A stretch of 64,000 bases of DNA from Maridesulfovibrio ferrireducens. GTDB lineage: Bacteria > Desulfobacterota > Desulfovibrionia > Desulfovibrionales > Desulfovibrionaceae. The notes beneath the pieces were generated by a model. It was given only the letters and a program-made list of their open reading frames with translations, was not told the DNA's origin and did no database searches. Below, in pieces: positions 1 to 10,033 of this stretch (the stretch's first letter is position 1; each line of letters starts with the position of its first letter). The translations under genes were made by a program, and so were the position numbers. The DNA is taken from the NCBI RefSeq assembly GCF_016342405.1, contig NZ_JAEINN010000009.1, positions 107,545 to 171,544 of the forward strand. Reading direction: 5' to 3'.

Positions 1-917
1 AACGTAGCCTGTTCACCTATTTCACGAAGCTTAACATCCATTTCCTGTTCAACCTTAGCCACGATATCTTCGATACGTGCAGGATGAATGCGACCGTCAT
101 GAATAAGTCTTTCAAGAGCCTGCTTTGCGATTTCGCGACGAAGCGGACTGTATGCTGAAAGAACAACTGTTTCAGGAGTATCATCAATAATGAGGTCAAC
201 CCCTGTAGCGGCTTCAAGCGCTCTGATATTTCTACCTTCACGACCGATAATACGCCCTTTCATATCTTCTGATGGCAAAGCAACAGCAGTAACTGTCTGC
301 TCATTAATGTAGTCACCGGAGTAACGCTGAATAGCAAGAGCAAGAATTTTGCGAGCCTTACGGCTGCCTTCTTCTTTTGCTTCCATTTCAATAGCACGAA
401 CCATTTTTCCGGCTTCGTGACGAGTCCGGCTTTCTATTTCCGTCATGAGTTTTTCGCGAGCTTCCTCAACAGTCAGTCCTGAAACTTCCTGCAGCTTACG
501 TTCATGCTCATCTTTTCTTCTTTCAAGACCTTCACGAAGTTCTTCGAGCTTCTTTTCCTGCTTGATCATGCGCTTTTCAAGAGCCAAAACCTCAGACTCT
601 TTACCGGCAACTGTTTCAAGCTTCTTCTCAAGACGCTCTTCTTTTTCTTGAAGACGCTCTTCCTGTTTTTTCAGGCCGCGTTCTATTTCTTTGTACTCAT
701 TTTCCTGCTCTTTTTTAAGAGCATATACTTCATCCTGAGCCTGAAGTCTGAGTTCTTTTTTCATGGCTTCGGCTTCTTTCCGAGCCTCCTGCACAATCCT
801 ATCAGCCAAACCCTGTGAATCGGCTAAACGCTTCGAATTCACATAACGGTGCAGGGCATATCCGCCTGCGGCACCTAGGGCCATTCCAAATAATATCAGA
901 AAAAAATCCCCAAACAT
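1..917 (-). CDS. rny: Ribonuclease Y, N-terminal part (cut by window edge)
   Basis: RNase Y is a membrane-anchored endoribonuclease that starts mRNA decay. The frame is open to position 1, so only about 305 residues are visible. It begins with a short hydrophobic helix (MFGDFFLILFGMALGAAGGY), followed by a long charged coiled coil rich in Glu, Lys and Arg (about residues 25-180). A KH domain follows with its signature GRIIGREGRNIR. The catalytic HD domain must lie to the left of the window. The start ATG at 917 follows an AGGAGAAT ribosome binding site. It is the last gene of the minus-strand glmU-zapB-like-zapA-6S RNA-rny array. Confidence 0.95.
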   Translation of the reverse strand, partial: MFGDFFLILFGMALGAAGGYALHRYVNSKRLADSQGLADRIVQEARKEAEAMKKELRLQAQDEVYALKKEQENEYKEIERGLKKQEERLQEKEERLEKKLETVAGKESEVLALEKRMIKQEKKLEELREGLERRKDEHERKLQEVSGLTVEEAREKLMTEIESRTRHEAGKMVRAIEMEAKEEGSRKARKILALAIQRYSGDYINEQTVTAVALPSEDMKGRIIGREGRNIRALEAATGVDLIIDDTPETVVLSAYSPLRREIAKQALERLIHDGRIHPARIEDIVAKVEQEMDVKLREIGEQAT

Positions 918-1059
918 GCCATTCTCCTTTTATGTTGACAGGCCCTCTAAGACCTGATTTTTCACTACCGATCAACTAACGATCAGAGGTAACAATCTTC
1001 CATGGAGAATAGAAAAGAGACGGAGGCTTTTAGCAGAGGAGTTGTGTGGATTAAACAGC

Positions 1060-1094
1060 TTTATAGCAATTAGTATCCTGTTAATTGCTATAAA
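1060..1094. repeat. 13-bp perfect inverted repeat between 6S RNA and rny
   Basis: The arms TTTATAGCAATTA (1060-1072) and TAATTGCTATAAA (1082-1094) are perfect complements around a 9-nt loop. No long U-tract follows on the minus strand, so it is not a classical terminator. It may be an RNA processing or stabilising stem between the 6S RNA and the rny message, or a protein binding site. Confidence 0.6.
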
Positions 1095-1111
1095 TTCTGC
1101 GGATCCCTGTT

Positions 1112-1293
1112 AGGGACCCCGGAGATGCCGTGTTGCCGTATAAGTTAGAACCTAGTCTAACAGGTGGGCGCGGTACTCGGAGCTTCAGGCTTCCCGGTAA
1201 ACCGGGCGTGCACACCACTCCGAAGATACATGCTCCCTTTCTTAATATATTGGTTCAGAATCTATAGGGCAATCACGTACTCCCCAGGGAAAT
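1112..1293 (-). ncRNA. ssrS: 6S RNA
   Basis: 6S RNA binds sigma70-RNA polymerase and mimics an open promoter, damping transcription in stationary phase. On the minus strand the 3' half follows E. coli 6S closely: GUGCACGCCCGGUUUACCGG for GAGCAUGCUCGGUCCGUCCG, then GAAGCCU, a CACCU..hairpin, and CGGCAUCUCCGGGGUCCC at the 3' end. The 5' end UUUCCCUGGGGAG pairs with that 3' end to make the closing stem. The length of about 182 nt matches the family. A TATAGAT -10 box lies just upstream (1298-1304). It sits beside zapA, the conserved 6S neighbour in gammaproteobacteria. Ends are accurate to a few bases. Confidence 0.9.
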
Positions 1294-1333
1294 ATATCTA
1301 TATCCTAATTATGATCACTTGAGCGATCACAAA

Positions 1334-1582
1334 TCACTTCTCTAATAGCGCGTTTATCTTCTCTTCCATCATTTCGATCTTGCGGCCGTGTTCAAGGTAG
1401 TCGTCAGCAAGGCTTAAGGCTAAACAAGTCAGCAATTTTTCCCTACTAACATCCTTTCCGCCCCGCGTAAGTTCACCGAACCGGTCTTCAAGCACATCCT
1501 TTGCGGCTTCTATTCTAACTTTGTCCGCATCGGTCTTGAAAGAAATTTCAAGGCCGAGAACCGGTATCGTATAACGAGGCAT
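1334..1582 (-). CDS. zapA: Cell division protein ZapA
   Basis: ZapA is a small FtsZ-ring associated protein that cross-links FtsZ protofilaments at mid-cell. The 82-residue product starts MPRYTIPVLGLEISFKT, the beta-strand head typical of ZapA. It continues with a helical region containing CLALSLADDYLEHGRKI and a C-terminal coiled coil. Size and layout fit short bacterial ZapA proteins. The gene lies 40 nt upstream of the 6S RNA and about 100 nt downstream of the ZapB-like gene. Confidence 0.9.
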   Translation of the reverse strand: MPRYTIPVLGLEISFKTDADKVRIEAAKDVLEDRFGELTRGGKDVSREKLLTCLALSLADDYLEHGRKIEMMEEKINALLEK

Positions 1583-1679
1583 ATTTGTATGACTACCATC
1601 ATCCTCTAGAATTTTACATCAAACCACCTAGAATATAATAACAAATTGTCATACATCCCGGACAGAAAAACAAAAACTC

Positions 1680-1856
1680 TTATTCAAGATTTCCTTCAAC
1701 TTTACTCAGAAGAAACTCAATACGCCCTCGGACTTCGTCCTTGCGCTGTTTCTCCTGTTCAATCTCTTCAAGAAGAAAAGCATTCTCTTCTTCGAGTTGT
1801 TTAATCTTTTGCAACATTTTATCGAAACGTTCTTCCAATTGAGCGATTATTTCCAT
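1680..1856 (-). CDS. ZapB-like small coiled-coil protein
   Basis: This 58-residue frame begins MEIIAQLEERFDKML and ends KVEGNLE. It is almost wholly predicted coiled coil: heptads of Leu/Ile with Glu, Gln and Lys, including QLEEENAFLLEEIEQEK. Such a protein directly before zapA fits a ZapB-type division factor that would bind ZapA at the FtsZ ring. The start has GAAGAAT upstream on the minus strand (RNA AGGTTAGAAGAATGG), a modest ribosome binding site. The call rests on position, length and heptad pattern; coiled coils give little family information. Confidence 0.7.
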   Translation of the reverse strand: MEIIAQLEERFDKMLQKIKQLEEENAFLLEEIEQEKQRKDEVRGRIEFLLSKVEGNLE

Positions 1857-1887
1857 TCTTCTAACCTAATACCTTATCTTTACAAAA

Positions 1888-3270
1888 TCAAGACTTCTGA
1901 GAAGTCCGGGAAATGTTGACTTGCTTTGATCTAGCTACAGCTAAATCACCGTCATTCACATCTTTAGTAATAGTTGATCCGGCAGCAATCAGTGCGCCGT
2001 TTCCGATAGTGACAGGAGCTATAAGAGCTGTGTTACTACCGATAAATGCGTTTTCACCTATTATGGTTTTAAACTTATTTTTTCCGTCATAATTGCAGGT
2101 AATTGTCCCTGCACCGATATTTGTCCCCGCCCCGATTTCACTGTCTCCAAGGTAAGTCAGATGACTGGCTTTTGCTCCTTTTCCAAGGACAGCCTTTTTC
2201 ATCTCAACAAAATTTCCTATCTTTGCCCCTTCTTCAAGAACAGCCCCCGGACGAAGTCGACCGTAAGGACCTACTGCACACTTGGGGCCGACATTTGCTT
2301 CTTCTAAATGACTGTATGCCTTAATTTCGGCATTCTCGGCAATACTACTATCACTAATTACAACATGAGATTTAATTACCACACCGGATGCAATAGAAGT
2401 TTCACCATAAAGCTCGCATGGTCCAGTAATTTCTACACCCGGCCTGATCTTTACGCGAGGCCCGATAACTGCGGACTCCCAATTATGGATTATTACGCCG
2501 GAACGCAACCATTTTTCTGCAATTCTCATTCTTAACGTAGATTCCGCATTTGCAAGCTCATAAGGATTATTAATACCCATGAGATCAATTGAATCTCCGC
2601 AATCAACGGCCGTCACATTCATTCCGCATTCAACGGCGAGATCGACCAAATCAGTAATATAATACTCACCACTTTTGTTTTCATTGGTAAGCTTGGACAA
2701 TAATTCTTCTACAGCTGATATTTTCAGACAGTAAATTCCGGCATTCACTTCACCGCTGACAGGTCCATGAACAGATTCGTCATAATCTTTCGCTTCAACA
2801 ATTGCCGTAACCTGCCCCGCCTTATTACGAATCACCCGCCCGAACTGACACGGGTCTTTAGGCGTGATTGTAACAAAAGACAAGTCGGCACCGTCTTCTT
2901 TAACCGCTTCCAGAAAATCACTTACAGATTTTGCACCTATAAGCGGAGTATCTCCGTTTATGACCAGACAGTATTCAAGACCGGAAGCTTTAATCCGCTC
3001 CCAACCTTGCTGCAAGGCGTGCCCGGTTCCGAGTTGCTCTTTTTGAAGAACAAACTTCTCCTTCATTTGAGGAAAAGAATCTTCAACATATTCGGAACCG
3101 AAACCAACTATTGTAAATATCTCATCACCGATGGATGGACGCAAAGCGTTGTAAACATAATAGAGCATAGATTCGCCTAAAAGAGTCTTAAGAACCTTAG
3201 GCTTCTCAGAGTGCATACGTGTTCCTTTTCCTCCAGCGAGGACGAGGGCACATGCAAATGAATCGTGCAT
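1888..3270 (-). CDS. glmU: Bifunctional GlcNAc-1-P uridyltransferase / GlcN-1-P acetyltransferase GlmU
   Basis: GlmU acetylates glucosamine-1-phosphate and then forms UDP-GlcNAc, the precursor of peptidoglycan and lipid A. The 460-residue product has an N-terminal nucleotidyltransferase domain with the signature LAGGKGTRM at residues 11-19. The C-terminal left-handed beta-helix (about 255-455) carries hexapeptide repeats and the typical VEMKKAVLG and HLTYLGDSEIG segments. Length is normal for the family. A GGAGAG ribosome binding site precedes the ATG. It leads the division-gene array at the left edge. Confidence 0.97.
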   Translation of the reverse strand: MHDSFACALVLAGGKGTRMHSEKPKVLKTLLGESMLYYVYNALRPSIGDEIFTIVGFGSEYVEDSFPQMKEKFVLQKEQLGTGHALQQGWERIKASGLEYCLVINGDTPLIGAKSVSDFLEAVKEDGADLSFVTITPKDPCQFGRVIRNKAGQVTAIVEAKDYDESVHGPVSGEVNAGIYCLKISAVEELLSKLTNENKSGEYYITDLVDLAVECGMNVTAVDCGDSIDLMGINNPYELANAESTLRMRIAEKWLRSGVIIHNWESAVIGPRVKIRPGVEITGPCELYGETSIASGVVIKSHVVISDSSIAENAEIKAYSHLEEANVGPKCAVGPYGRLRPGAVLEEGAKIGNFVEMKKAVLGKGAKASHLTYLGDSEIGAGTNIGAGTITCNYDGKNKFKTIIGENAFIGSNTALIAPVTIGNGALIAAGSTITKDVNDGDLAVARSKQVNISRTSQKS

Positions 3271-3562
3271 TATAATCTCTCCGTATTTATTACTGGCAAC
3301 TAGTTATCAGGTTGCATTACCAGAGTAAATGAACAAAGATTTAAAATCCAAATTATTTTCGGTATGATCTGCAAAATATAACCACACAATTCCATGCACT
3401 TACACGTGCTTGTGATCGATTTAAATGATTTGCATATTTAATAGATATAACCTCAATTGCATTCATATTTTTTACAACACATAAATTGAAATAAATAAAA
3501 CTTAATAATCAAATATTAATCCACAAATAAATGTCGATTTTCACATAAATATAAATTTTCCG
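3271..3562. other. AT-rich intergenic region, no gene seen
   Basis: About 290 nt between the atp terminator and the glmU start, very AT-rich, with no reading frame, RNA or convincing repeat. It should contain the minus-strand glmU promoter, but no box stands out. Confidence 0.5.
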
Positions 3563-3597
3563 AAAAAAAGGAGCAGACTGTTAAAACAGTCTGCTCC
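3563..3597 (-). terminator. Intrinsic terminator of the atp operon
   Basis: An 11-bp perfect stem, GGAGCAGACTG (3570-3580) with CAGTCTGCTCC (3587-3597) and loop TTAAAA. On the minus strand it is followed by a seven-U tract (3563-3569). It lies 37 nt past the atpC stop codon. Confidence 0.92.
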
Positions 3598-3634
3598 TAA
3601 ATAGCCATGGGGCTTTTGAGGCTGAAACTAAACT

Positions 3635-4063
3635 CTAGTGAGTTGTTGTTCCTGCATGCTGAGCCGCATCTTTACAGCTTAGGCGAGCAAGAGCTCTCTG
3701 AAGAGCTGCCTGTGCACGAGCTGATTCAATGCGATCCTGAGCTTTCGTCATACGAAGTTTCGCTTTTTCCTGAGCTTTTTGAGCCCGAGCGATATCGATC
3801 TCAACGGCCTTTTCAGCAACTTCCGCTAATATAGTCACTTTATTGTTTCCAACTTCTGCGAAGCCACCGGAAACGAATATATAGTGAGTACGAGAACCTT
3901 CTTTATAATAAAGGTTTCCAACGCCGAGAGCTGAAAGGAAGGGTATATGATTGGCCATTATACCAAACTCACCCTCAATCCCAGGGGCGCCGACATAGTC
4001 GACTTCCTGAGAAAGGACCTTGCGATCAGGAGTAACGATTTCCAAGAGGAGCTTACTAGCCAT
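3635..4063 (-). CDS. atpC: F1 ATP synthase epsilon subunit
   Basis: Epsilon is the central-stalk subunit that couples rotation to catalysis and can inhibit ATP hydrolysis. The 142-residue protein has the N-terminal beta-sandwich ([36 protein letters not shown]). A C-terminal helical hairpin follows (about 88-135), rich in Ala, Lys and Gln. It is the last gene of the operon, 14 nt after atpD, and is followed by a strong terminator. Confidence 0.96.
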   Translation of the reverse strand: MASKLLLEIVTPDRKVLSQEVDYVGAPGIEGEFGIMANHIPFLSALGVGNLYYKEGSRTHYIFVSGGFAEVGNNKVTILAEVAEKAVEIDIARAQKAQEKAKLRMTKAQDRIESARAQAALQRALARLSCKDAAQHAGTTTH

Positions 4064-4077
4064 AATCGCGTCCTATG

Positions 4078-5493
<1,416 letters not shown>

Positions 5494-5498
5494 CTATA

Positions 5499-6377
5499 TT
5501 ATCCTTTCAGCGCTTCTGCGCCGCCGACAATGTCCATAAGATCCGCGGTAATAGCGGCCTGCCTAGTTTTATTATAAAGCAAGGTCAATGATTCAGCCAT
5601 GTCGTCGCATGCTCTGGATGCATTATCCATAGCAGCCATACGTGCAGCATGTTCGCTGGTAGACGTATCAAGTAGACCGCGGTAGACCTGAACTTTCACA
5701 AAACGGGGCAGAAGCTCCGCGAGAAGACCTTCAACAGAAGGTTCATAAATGTAATCGCCAGAAGATGTAGACTCAATTTCGTCTGCTGCAACATCCGAAG
5801 ACATGGGCAGAACTTTAAGTCTTGTAGGCACCTGAGAAGCGACACTTACAAACTTTCCATAAACAAGGTAAACTTCATCCAGTTCTTCAGCAAGGTAGGC
5901 ATCAATTACTTTGTTGCCTATAGAGATCGCGAGATTAAAATCGAATGAGCCCATTTCATCAGCATATGATTCAACGATTTCATGTTCGGTTTTATTAGCA
6001 GCTGCGCGCCCTTTTTTACCAATGCAGTAGAACTTTACAGTTTTACCTTCAGCCTTCTTTTCTGCGGCCAATTTCAGGGCCGAGTTTATCATATTCGTAT
6101 TAAAACTACCGCAAAGTCCGCGATCAGACGTAATAAGCATAATGCCTACAGTCTTGATCTCTTCATGGACTTCAAGCAGAGGGTGGACACTAGAATCCGC
6201 TCCGGCTGCTAAATCACCAAGCATTTCATAGAACTTATCTGCGTAAGGGCGGAAGCGGTCAATTCTGGACTGAGCGCCACGCAGCTTAGCCGACGCGACC
6301 ATGTTCATCGCTTTGGTAATCTGCTTAGTCTTTTTAATACTGACTATTTGATTCTGGACATCCTTAAGAGAAGCCAT
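5499..6377 (-). CDS. atpG: F1 ATP synthase gamma subunit
   Basis: Gamma is the rotating shaft of F1. The 292-residue protein begins MASLKDVQNQIVSIKKTKQITKAM and has the family segment MLITSDRGLCGSFN. It ends with the helix ASRACDDMAESLTLLYNKTRQAAIT that inserts in the alpha3beta3 ring. The ribosome binding site is GGGAGGT. It sits between atpA and atpD in the usual order. Confidence 0.97.
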   Translation of the reverse strand: MASLKDVQNQIVSIKKTKQITKAMNMVASAKLRGAQSRIDRFRPYADKFYEMLGDLAAGADSSVHPLLEVHEEIKTVGIMLITSDRGLCGSFNTNMINSALKLAAEKKAEGKTVKFYCIGKKGRAAANKTEHEIVESYADEMGSFDFNLAISIGNKVIDAYLAEELDEVYLVYGKFVSVASQVPTRLKVLPMSSDVAADEIESTSSGDYIYEPSVEGLLAELLPRFVKVQVYRGLLDTSTSEHAARMAAMDNASRACDDMAESLTLLYNKTRQAAITADLMDIVGGAEALKG

Positions 6378-6392
6378 CAGTACCTCCCAGGA

Positions 6393-7901
6393 TTAAGCTG
6401 TGAAACCTTTTTTAAACTCTTCAAGAGCGGCCTTCAGCTTACCTTCGATCTCGTCATCAAGAGCCTGCTTAGTCTTAATGCCTTCCATAATTTCAGGCTT
6501 GGCACTGGCGATGAATTCGAGAAGTTCTTCTTCGAACTTACGAACAGCAGAAACAGGAATTTCATCCATGTGGCCGCGAGTTCCGGCGTACAAGGAGATA
6601 ACCTGCTGCATGACGTTCATAGGTTTGAACTGAGACTGCTTAAGAAGCTCAACCAAACGAGCACCACGATTCAGCTTCTGCTGAGTCGCTTTGTCAAGGT
6701 CGGAACCGAATGCAGCAAAAGCTGCGAGTTCACGATACTGAGCAAGGTCAAGACGGAGTGTACCGGCAACCTGCTTCATAGCCTTGATCTGAGCTGCACC
6801 ACCAACACGGGAAACGGACAGACCTACGTTAATAGCTGGACGTACACCGGCGTTGAAAAGATTTGGCTCGAGATAAACCTGACCATCAGTAATAGAAATA
6901 ACGTTGGTCGGGATGTATGCGGAAACGTCACCAGCCTGAGTTTCAATGATCGGCAATGCGGTCAATGAACCGGCTCCGAGGCTATCGTTAACTTTACAAG
7001 AACGCTCGAGGAGACGTGAATGTAAATAGAAAACATCACCAGGGAAAGCTTCACGGCCTGGAGGACGACGAAGCAGGAGGGACATCTGTCTGTATGCAAC
7101 AGCCTGTTTGGAAAGGTCATCATAAGCGATCAGAGCGTGATTACCACCGTCACGGTAGTATTCAGCCATGGTAGCACCTGTGTATGCAGAAATGAACTGC
7201 AAAGGAGCTGGCTCAGAAGCTGTTGCAGAAATGATTGTGGTGTATTCCATTGCGCCGTGTTTACGGAGAATGTCAGCAACAAGAGCAACCGCTGCTTTCT
7301 TCTGTCCGATAGCTACGTAGAAACAATGAATACCGGAATCTTTCTGTGCGAGGATAGCATCAAGACAAACTGCGGTCTTACCGACCTGACGGTCACCAAT
7401 GATGAGTTCGCGCTGTCCACGTCCAACTGGAGTCATTGCATCGATAGCCTTGAGGCCTGTGTACATTGGCTGATGTACAGATTTACGAGCGATGATACCG
7501 GGAGCTTTAAGCTCAACAGGACGAGTTTCAGTAGATTCGATTGGTCCGAGTCCATCAATTGGCTGACCGAGTGGGTTAACAACACGACCCATAACAGCCG
7601 GTCCAACTGGAACGGAGAAAAGCTTGCCAGTACGTTTTACTGGGTCGCCCTCTTTAATGCCGGTATCATCGCCCAAGAGAGCGACACCGACGTTATCTTC
7701 TTCAAGGTTGAGAACCATGCCCATGAGGCCGCCAGGAAACTCGAGGAGTTCCATAGCCATTGCGTTCTCAACACCGTGTACACGAGCGATACCGTCACCA
7801 ACCAAAAGAACGGTACCTGTTTCGCTCATTTCGACCTTAGACTCATAATTTTGAATCTGATCTTCAATGATTTTGCTGATTTCTTCCGCTTTAATCTGCA
7901 T
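6393..7901 (-). CDS. atpA: F1 ATP synthase alpha subunit
   Basis: The non-catalytic nucleotide-binding subunit of F1. The start is placed at ATG 7901 ([20 protein letters not shown]), the normal family N-terminus, with GGGG upstream. The longer frame from a GTG at 7913 would overlap atpH and has no better ribosome binding site. The protein is then 502 residues, with the P-loop GDRQVGKT near residue 170 and the conserved segment ending [13 protein letters not shown]. It is followed 15 nt later by atpG. Confidence 0.97.
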   Translation of the reverse strand: MQIKAEEISKIIEDQIQNYESKVEMSETGTVLLVGDGIARVHGVENAMAMELLEFPGGLMGMVLNLEEDNVGVALLGDDTGIKEGDPVKRTGKLFSVPVGPAVMGRVVNPLGQPIDGLGPIESTETRPVELKAPGIIARKSVHQPMYTGLKAIDAMTPVGRGQRELIIGDRQVGKTAVCLDAILAQKDSGIHCFYVAIGQKKAAVALVADILRKHGAMEYTTIISATASEPAPLQFISAYTGATMAEYYRDGGNHALIAYDDLSKQAVAYRQMSLLLRRPPGREAFPGDVFYLHSRLLERSCKVNDSLGAGSLTALPIIETQAGDVSAYIPTNVISITDGQVYLEPNLFNAGVRPAINVGLSVSRVGGAAQIKAMKQVAGTLRLDLAQYRELAAFAAFGSDLDKATQQKLNRGARLVELLKQSQFKPMNVMQQVISLYAGTRGHMDEIPVSAVRKFEEELLEFIASAKPEIMEGIKTKQALDDEIEGKLKAALEEFKKGFTA

Positions 7902-7905
7902 GGCC

Positions 7906-8457
7906 CTACACACCCCTTTTAATCTGTTCTTTCATCATTTGCAGCTGTGCGCGAATGCTTGCATCAAGAACTTTATCTCCAACCTGAAGAACCACACCGC
8001 CAAGGATATCGTTATTCATCGCAAACTCAAGTTCGAGCTTACTCTTAAGTTGATCTTCGAGACGTTCTTTAATTTCAACCTGACGTTTTTGAGTCAGTTT
8101 AATAGCAGTCACGAGTTTACCCCGGACGACACCCTGGATAGCGTCCAGCATTCCTGAATAGTCACTTGCTATTTCAGGAAGGCAGTCGAGTCTACCCTTG
8201 TCGGCCAAAAGGTTGCAAAAGTTTTTAACCACAGGTCCTGCCGAAGTCTTTTCCAGCAGTTTATCAAGTACGGATTTTTTTTCTTCCGCACTGAAAACAG
8301 GATTCTGAAAGAGCCTCAGGGCCTCCGGGGAATCTTCCAGGATCTGGGACAACTCGGTCAGTGCCTTACCATACGCCGCGAGGTCTGCTTCTCCCTGCTT
8401 CTGGCCAACAGAGAACAGCGCCTTAGCGTATCTGCGCGAGACTATGTTCCCGGTCAA
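7906..8457 (-). CDS. atpH: F1 ATP synthase delta subunit
   Basis: Delta joins F1 to the peripheral stalk. The 183-residue protein starts with the helical domain ([18 protein letters not shown]), and the C-terminal region [25 protein letters not shown] is typical of the OSCP/delta family. The start codon is TTG at 8457 and overlaps the atpF stop by 4 nt (TTGA), which suggests translational coupling and fixed b:delta ratios. Confidence 0.95.
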   Translation of the reverse strand: MTGNIVSRRYAKALFSVGQKQGEADLAAYGKALTELSQILEDSPEALRLFQNPVFSAEEKKSVLDKLLEKTSAGPVVKNFCNLLADKGRLDCLPEIASDYSGMLDAIQGVVRGKLVTAIKLTQKRQVEIKERLEDQLKSKLELEFAMNNDILGGVVLQVGDKVLDASIRAQLQMMKEQIKRGV

Positions 8458-9026
8458 TTGAGCACCACCTTTGTTAAGTATTCATCCACAAGATTCTCAT
8501 GCTGAGCTTTTGTTAATTTGCTCTTGACGATTTTCTCAGCTGCTTCGATGACTTTATCAGCCATTTCTGCACGCATTTCGTCGAGGGCAATCACAAATTC
8601 CTGCTCAGCGGAGACTTTCGCCTGAGCTTTTAACTGCTCAGCGCTCTGCTCTGCCTTCTGGATAATCGCCGCTTTCATGGATTCGCCCTGGTCTCTGGCT
8701 TCGGCAAGGATTGCATCCTTTTCCTGTTCCAGATTTGCAATACTCTTTTCTACGTCAAGCAGCTTCTTCTCTGCAGCTTCCTTACGGGCCTGCAAATCGT
8801 TAAGCTCCTGCCTGATACCGGCCTGACGCCCTTTAAAGAGTCCGGCAATTTTTTCGCCGGCAAACTTGTAAAGAATTCCAAGAACCAAAATCAGGTTGAT
8901 AACGCGCCAAGTAAAGTTCATCCAGGGAATCTCATGTTCCCCCGCTCCACCACTGGCACAGGCTGCGCCTGCTACCAACAATGCAGTAAGAGTGGCAATT
9001 GCCATGATCATGTGTTTCCGCTTCAA
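8454..9026 (-). CDS. atpF: F0 ATP synthase b subunit with N-terminal signal-like segment
   Basis: b forms the peripheral stator stalk. The 190-residue product differs from a standard b subunit in its first 25 residues: a basic start (MKRKHMIM), a hydrophobic stretch and AGAACASGG, which look like a cleavable signal sequence. The true membrane helix follows (FTWRVINLILVLGILYKFAG, about 38-58), then a long charged coiled coil to the C-terminus. It lies 30 nt after the b' gene and overlaps atpH by 4 nt. Whether the leader is cleaved cannot be told from sequence. Confidence 0.93.
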   Translation of the reverse strand: MKRKHMIMAIATLTALLVAGAACASGGAGEHEIPWMNFTWRVINLILVLGILYKFAGEKIAGLFKGRQAGIRQELNDLQARKEAAEKKLLDVEKSIANLEQEKDAILAEARDQGESMKAAIIQKAEQSAEQLKAQAKVSAEQEFVIALDEMRAEMADKVIEAAEKIVKSKLTKAQHENLVDEYLTKVVLN

Positions 9027-9056
9027 GGCTAAACCCCCCTTCGATATTGATTAGGC

Positions 9057-9473
9057 CTAGCCAAGAACCTTGGCTGTAACCTTCTGAGCAAAAGCTTCGA
9101 TCTCACCATCAAGAACTTTCAAGGCCGCACCTTTTTCAGATGCAACTTCTGCGCGGGCTTCTTTCAAGGTTACAGCTGCAACCTTACCTGCCGCAGAAAG
9201 TAATGCCTGCTCTTCTTTGGCACCCTGTTCTTTAAAGTCGTTCCGAATGTCCATACCCTCTCTACGGGTACCATCCAAAGCGACTTCGTAGTCTTTGACC
9301 TTCGAATTCGCCGAATTTGTGAAATTTTCTACCTTAGAAAGTTGGTCACTCATAAGCTCAGAGCGTTTTCTAATAATTTCACGAATCGGACGAAACATAA
9401 GAAGGTTGAGAACAAGAAGGGTGATGATGAAGTTTGCTAACTGAATAAAAAAGCTAATATCTAAATCAATCAT
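9057..9473 (-). CDS. atpF': F0 ATP synthase b' subunit
   Basis: The second stator b-type chain. The 138-residue protein has one N-terminal membrane helix (FFIQLANFIITLLVLNLLMF) followed by RPIREIIRKRSE and a long coiled coil, the b' layout. It is first in the operon, so the order is b'-b-delta-alpha-gamma-beta-epsilon. Genes for a and c are absent here and must lie elsewhere. The ATG at 9473 follows GGGAGCAGGC. Confidence 0.92.
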   Translation of the reverse strand: MIDLDISFFIQLANFIITLLVLNLLMFRPIREIIRKRSELMSDQLSKVENFTNSANSKVKDYEVALDGTRREGMDIRNDFKEQGAKEEQALLSAAGKVAAVTLKEARAEVASEKGAALKVLDGEIEAFAQKVTAKVLG

Positions 9474-9490
9474 GCCTGCTCCCGAAAAGG

Positions 9491-9508
9491 TTGTGAATTT
9501 TTGTCCAA
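9491..9508 (-). promoter_or_regulatory. Candidate Rex site near the atp start point
   Basis: The plus strand reads TTGTGAATTTTTGTCCAA. The left half TTGTGAA matches the redox repressor Rex consensus TTGTGAA-N4-TTCACAA exactly; the right half is poor. It lies just downstream of the predicted -10, where a repressor would block transcription. Rex control of atp genes in Desulfovibrionales is recalled from comparative studies. Confidence 0.4.
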
Positions 9509-9518
9509 AGTCAGTGGC

Positions 9519-9547
9519 CCTTTAGCTAATTTTAGAGGTCGTGTCAA
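9519..9547 (-). promoter_or_regulatory. Promoter of the atp operon
   Basis: Minus strand: TTGACA (9542-9547), a 17-nt spacer, and TAAAGG (9519-9524). The -35 is perfect and the -10 weak. Transcription would start near 9512, about 40 nt upstream of the b' start codon. Confidence 0.6.
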
Positions 9548-9604
9548 AGGGTTTTTCGATTTGAACTGGTTACTCTTACCCCTTCAAGCCCCGTAAATAC
9601 TGGC

Positions 9605-9622
9605 TTGTTAAAAAATTAACTA
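9605..9622. promoter_or_regulatory. Second candidate Rex-type palindrome
   Basis: TTGTTAA-AAAA-TTAACTA, 13 of 14 half-site bases matching TTGTTAA-N4-TTAACAA. It overlaps the stop codon of the bactofilin gene and lies about 60 nt upstream of the atp -35 box. Confidence 0.4.
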
Positions 9623-10029
9623 ATTTCTTCGGTTTCAGTTTCAACCGCCTCAACTCCGGTTGAACTCATAGTAACGCGCCCCTCCAAAACTGCACCTTCC
9701 TCCACAACAAGAACCGGCGTCACCAGATCTCCTTGAAGGTTGGCTGTCTTGTGGAGTACCGCTTTATCACGAGCATAAACTTCACCGGTAACTTTGCCAC
9801 TCAGCACAAGCTGACCAATCCTCAAAACACCTTCAACCCGGGCATCTTTACCAACGACCAGTGTCCCTTCGGACTCAACTTCACCGCTGAAGTTCCCGTC
9901 GATTCGCACAGCGCCCTGAAAACTCAGCTTCCCGTGATAATCTGTTCCGCTGCCTAGAAAAGCATTTATTTCGTCTCTTGCCATTTGTGCTCCTTTTCCC
10001 CCTGCGCCGATTTTAGAAAACCCAAACAT
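9616..10029 (-). CDS. Bactofilin
   Basis: Bactofilins are small beta-helical cytoskeletal proteins that polymerise without nucleotide and guide cell-wall synthesis or polar structures. The 137-residue product has the core DUF583 pattern: TDYHGKLSFQGAVRIDGNFSGEVESEG, then repeats of V..G.(I/L/V) strands such as LVVGKDARVEGVLRIG. The N- and C-terminal tails are short and polar. It starts 4 nt after the rodA stop, so it belongs to the rod-shape operon and probably acts with RodA and PBP2. Confidence 0.93.
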   Translation of the reverse strand: MFGFSKIGAGGKGAQMARDEINAFLGSGTDYHGKLSFQGAVRIDGNFSGEVESEGTLVVGKDARVEGVLRIGQLVLSGKVTGEVYARDKAVLHKTANLQGDLVTPVLVVEEGAVLEGRVTMSSTGVEAVETETEEIS

Positions 10030-10033
10030 GCGG

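Noticed and set aside
7137..7922. A 261-codon frame on the plus strand opposite atpA
   Set aside because: It is wholly antisense to the conserved atpA and has no domain, ribosome binding site or neighbour support; a shadow of codon usage.
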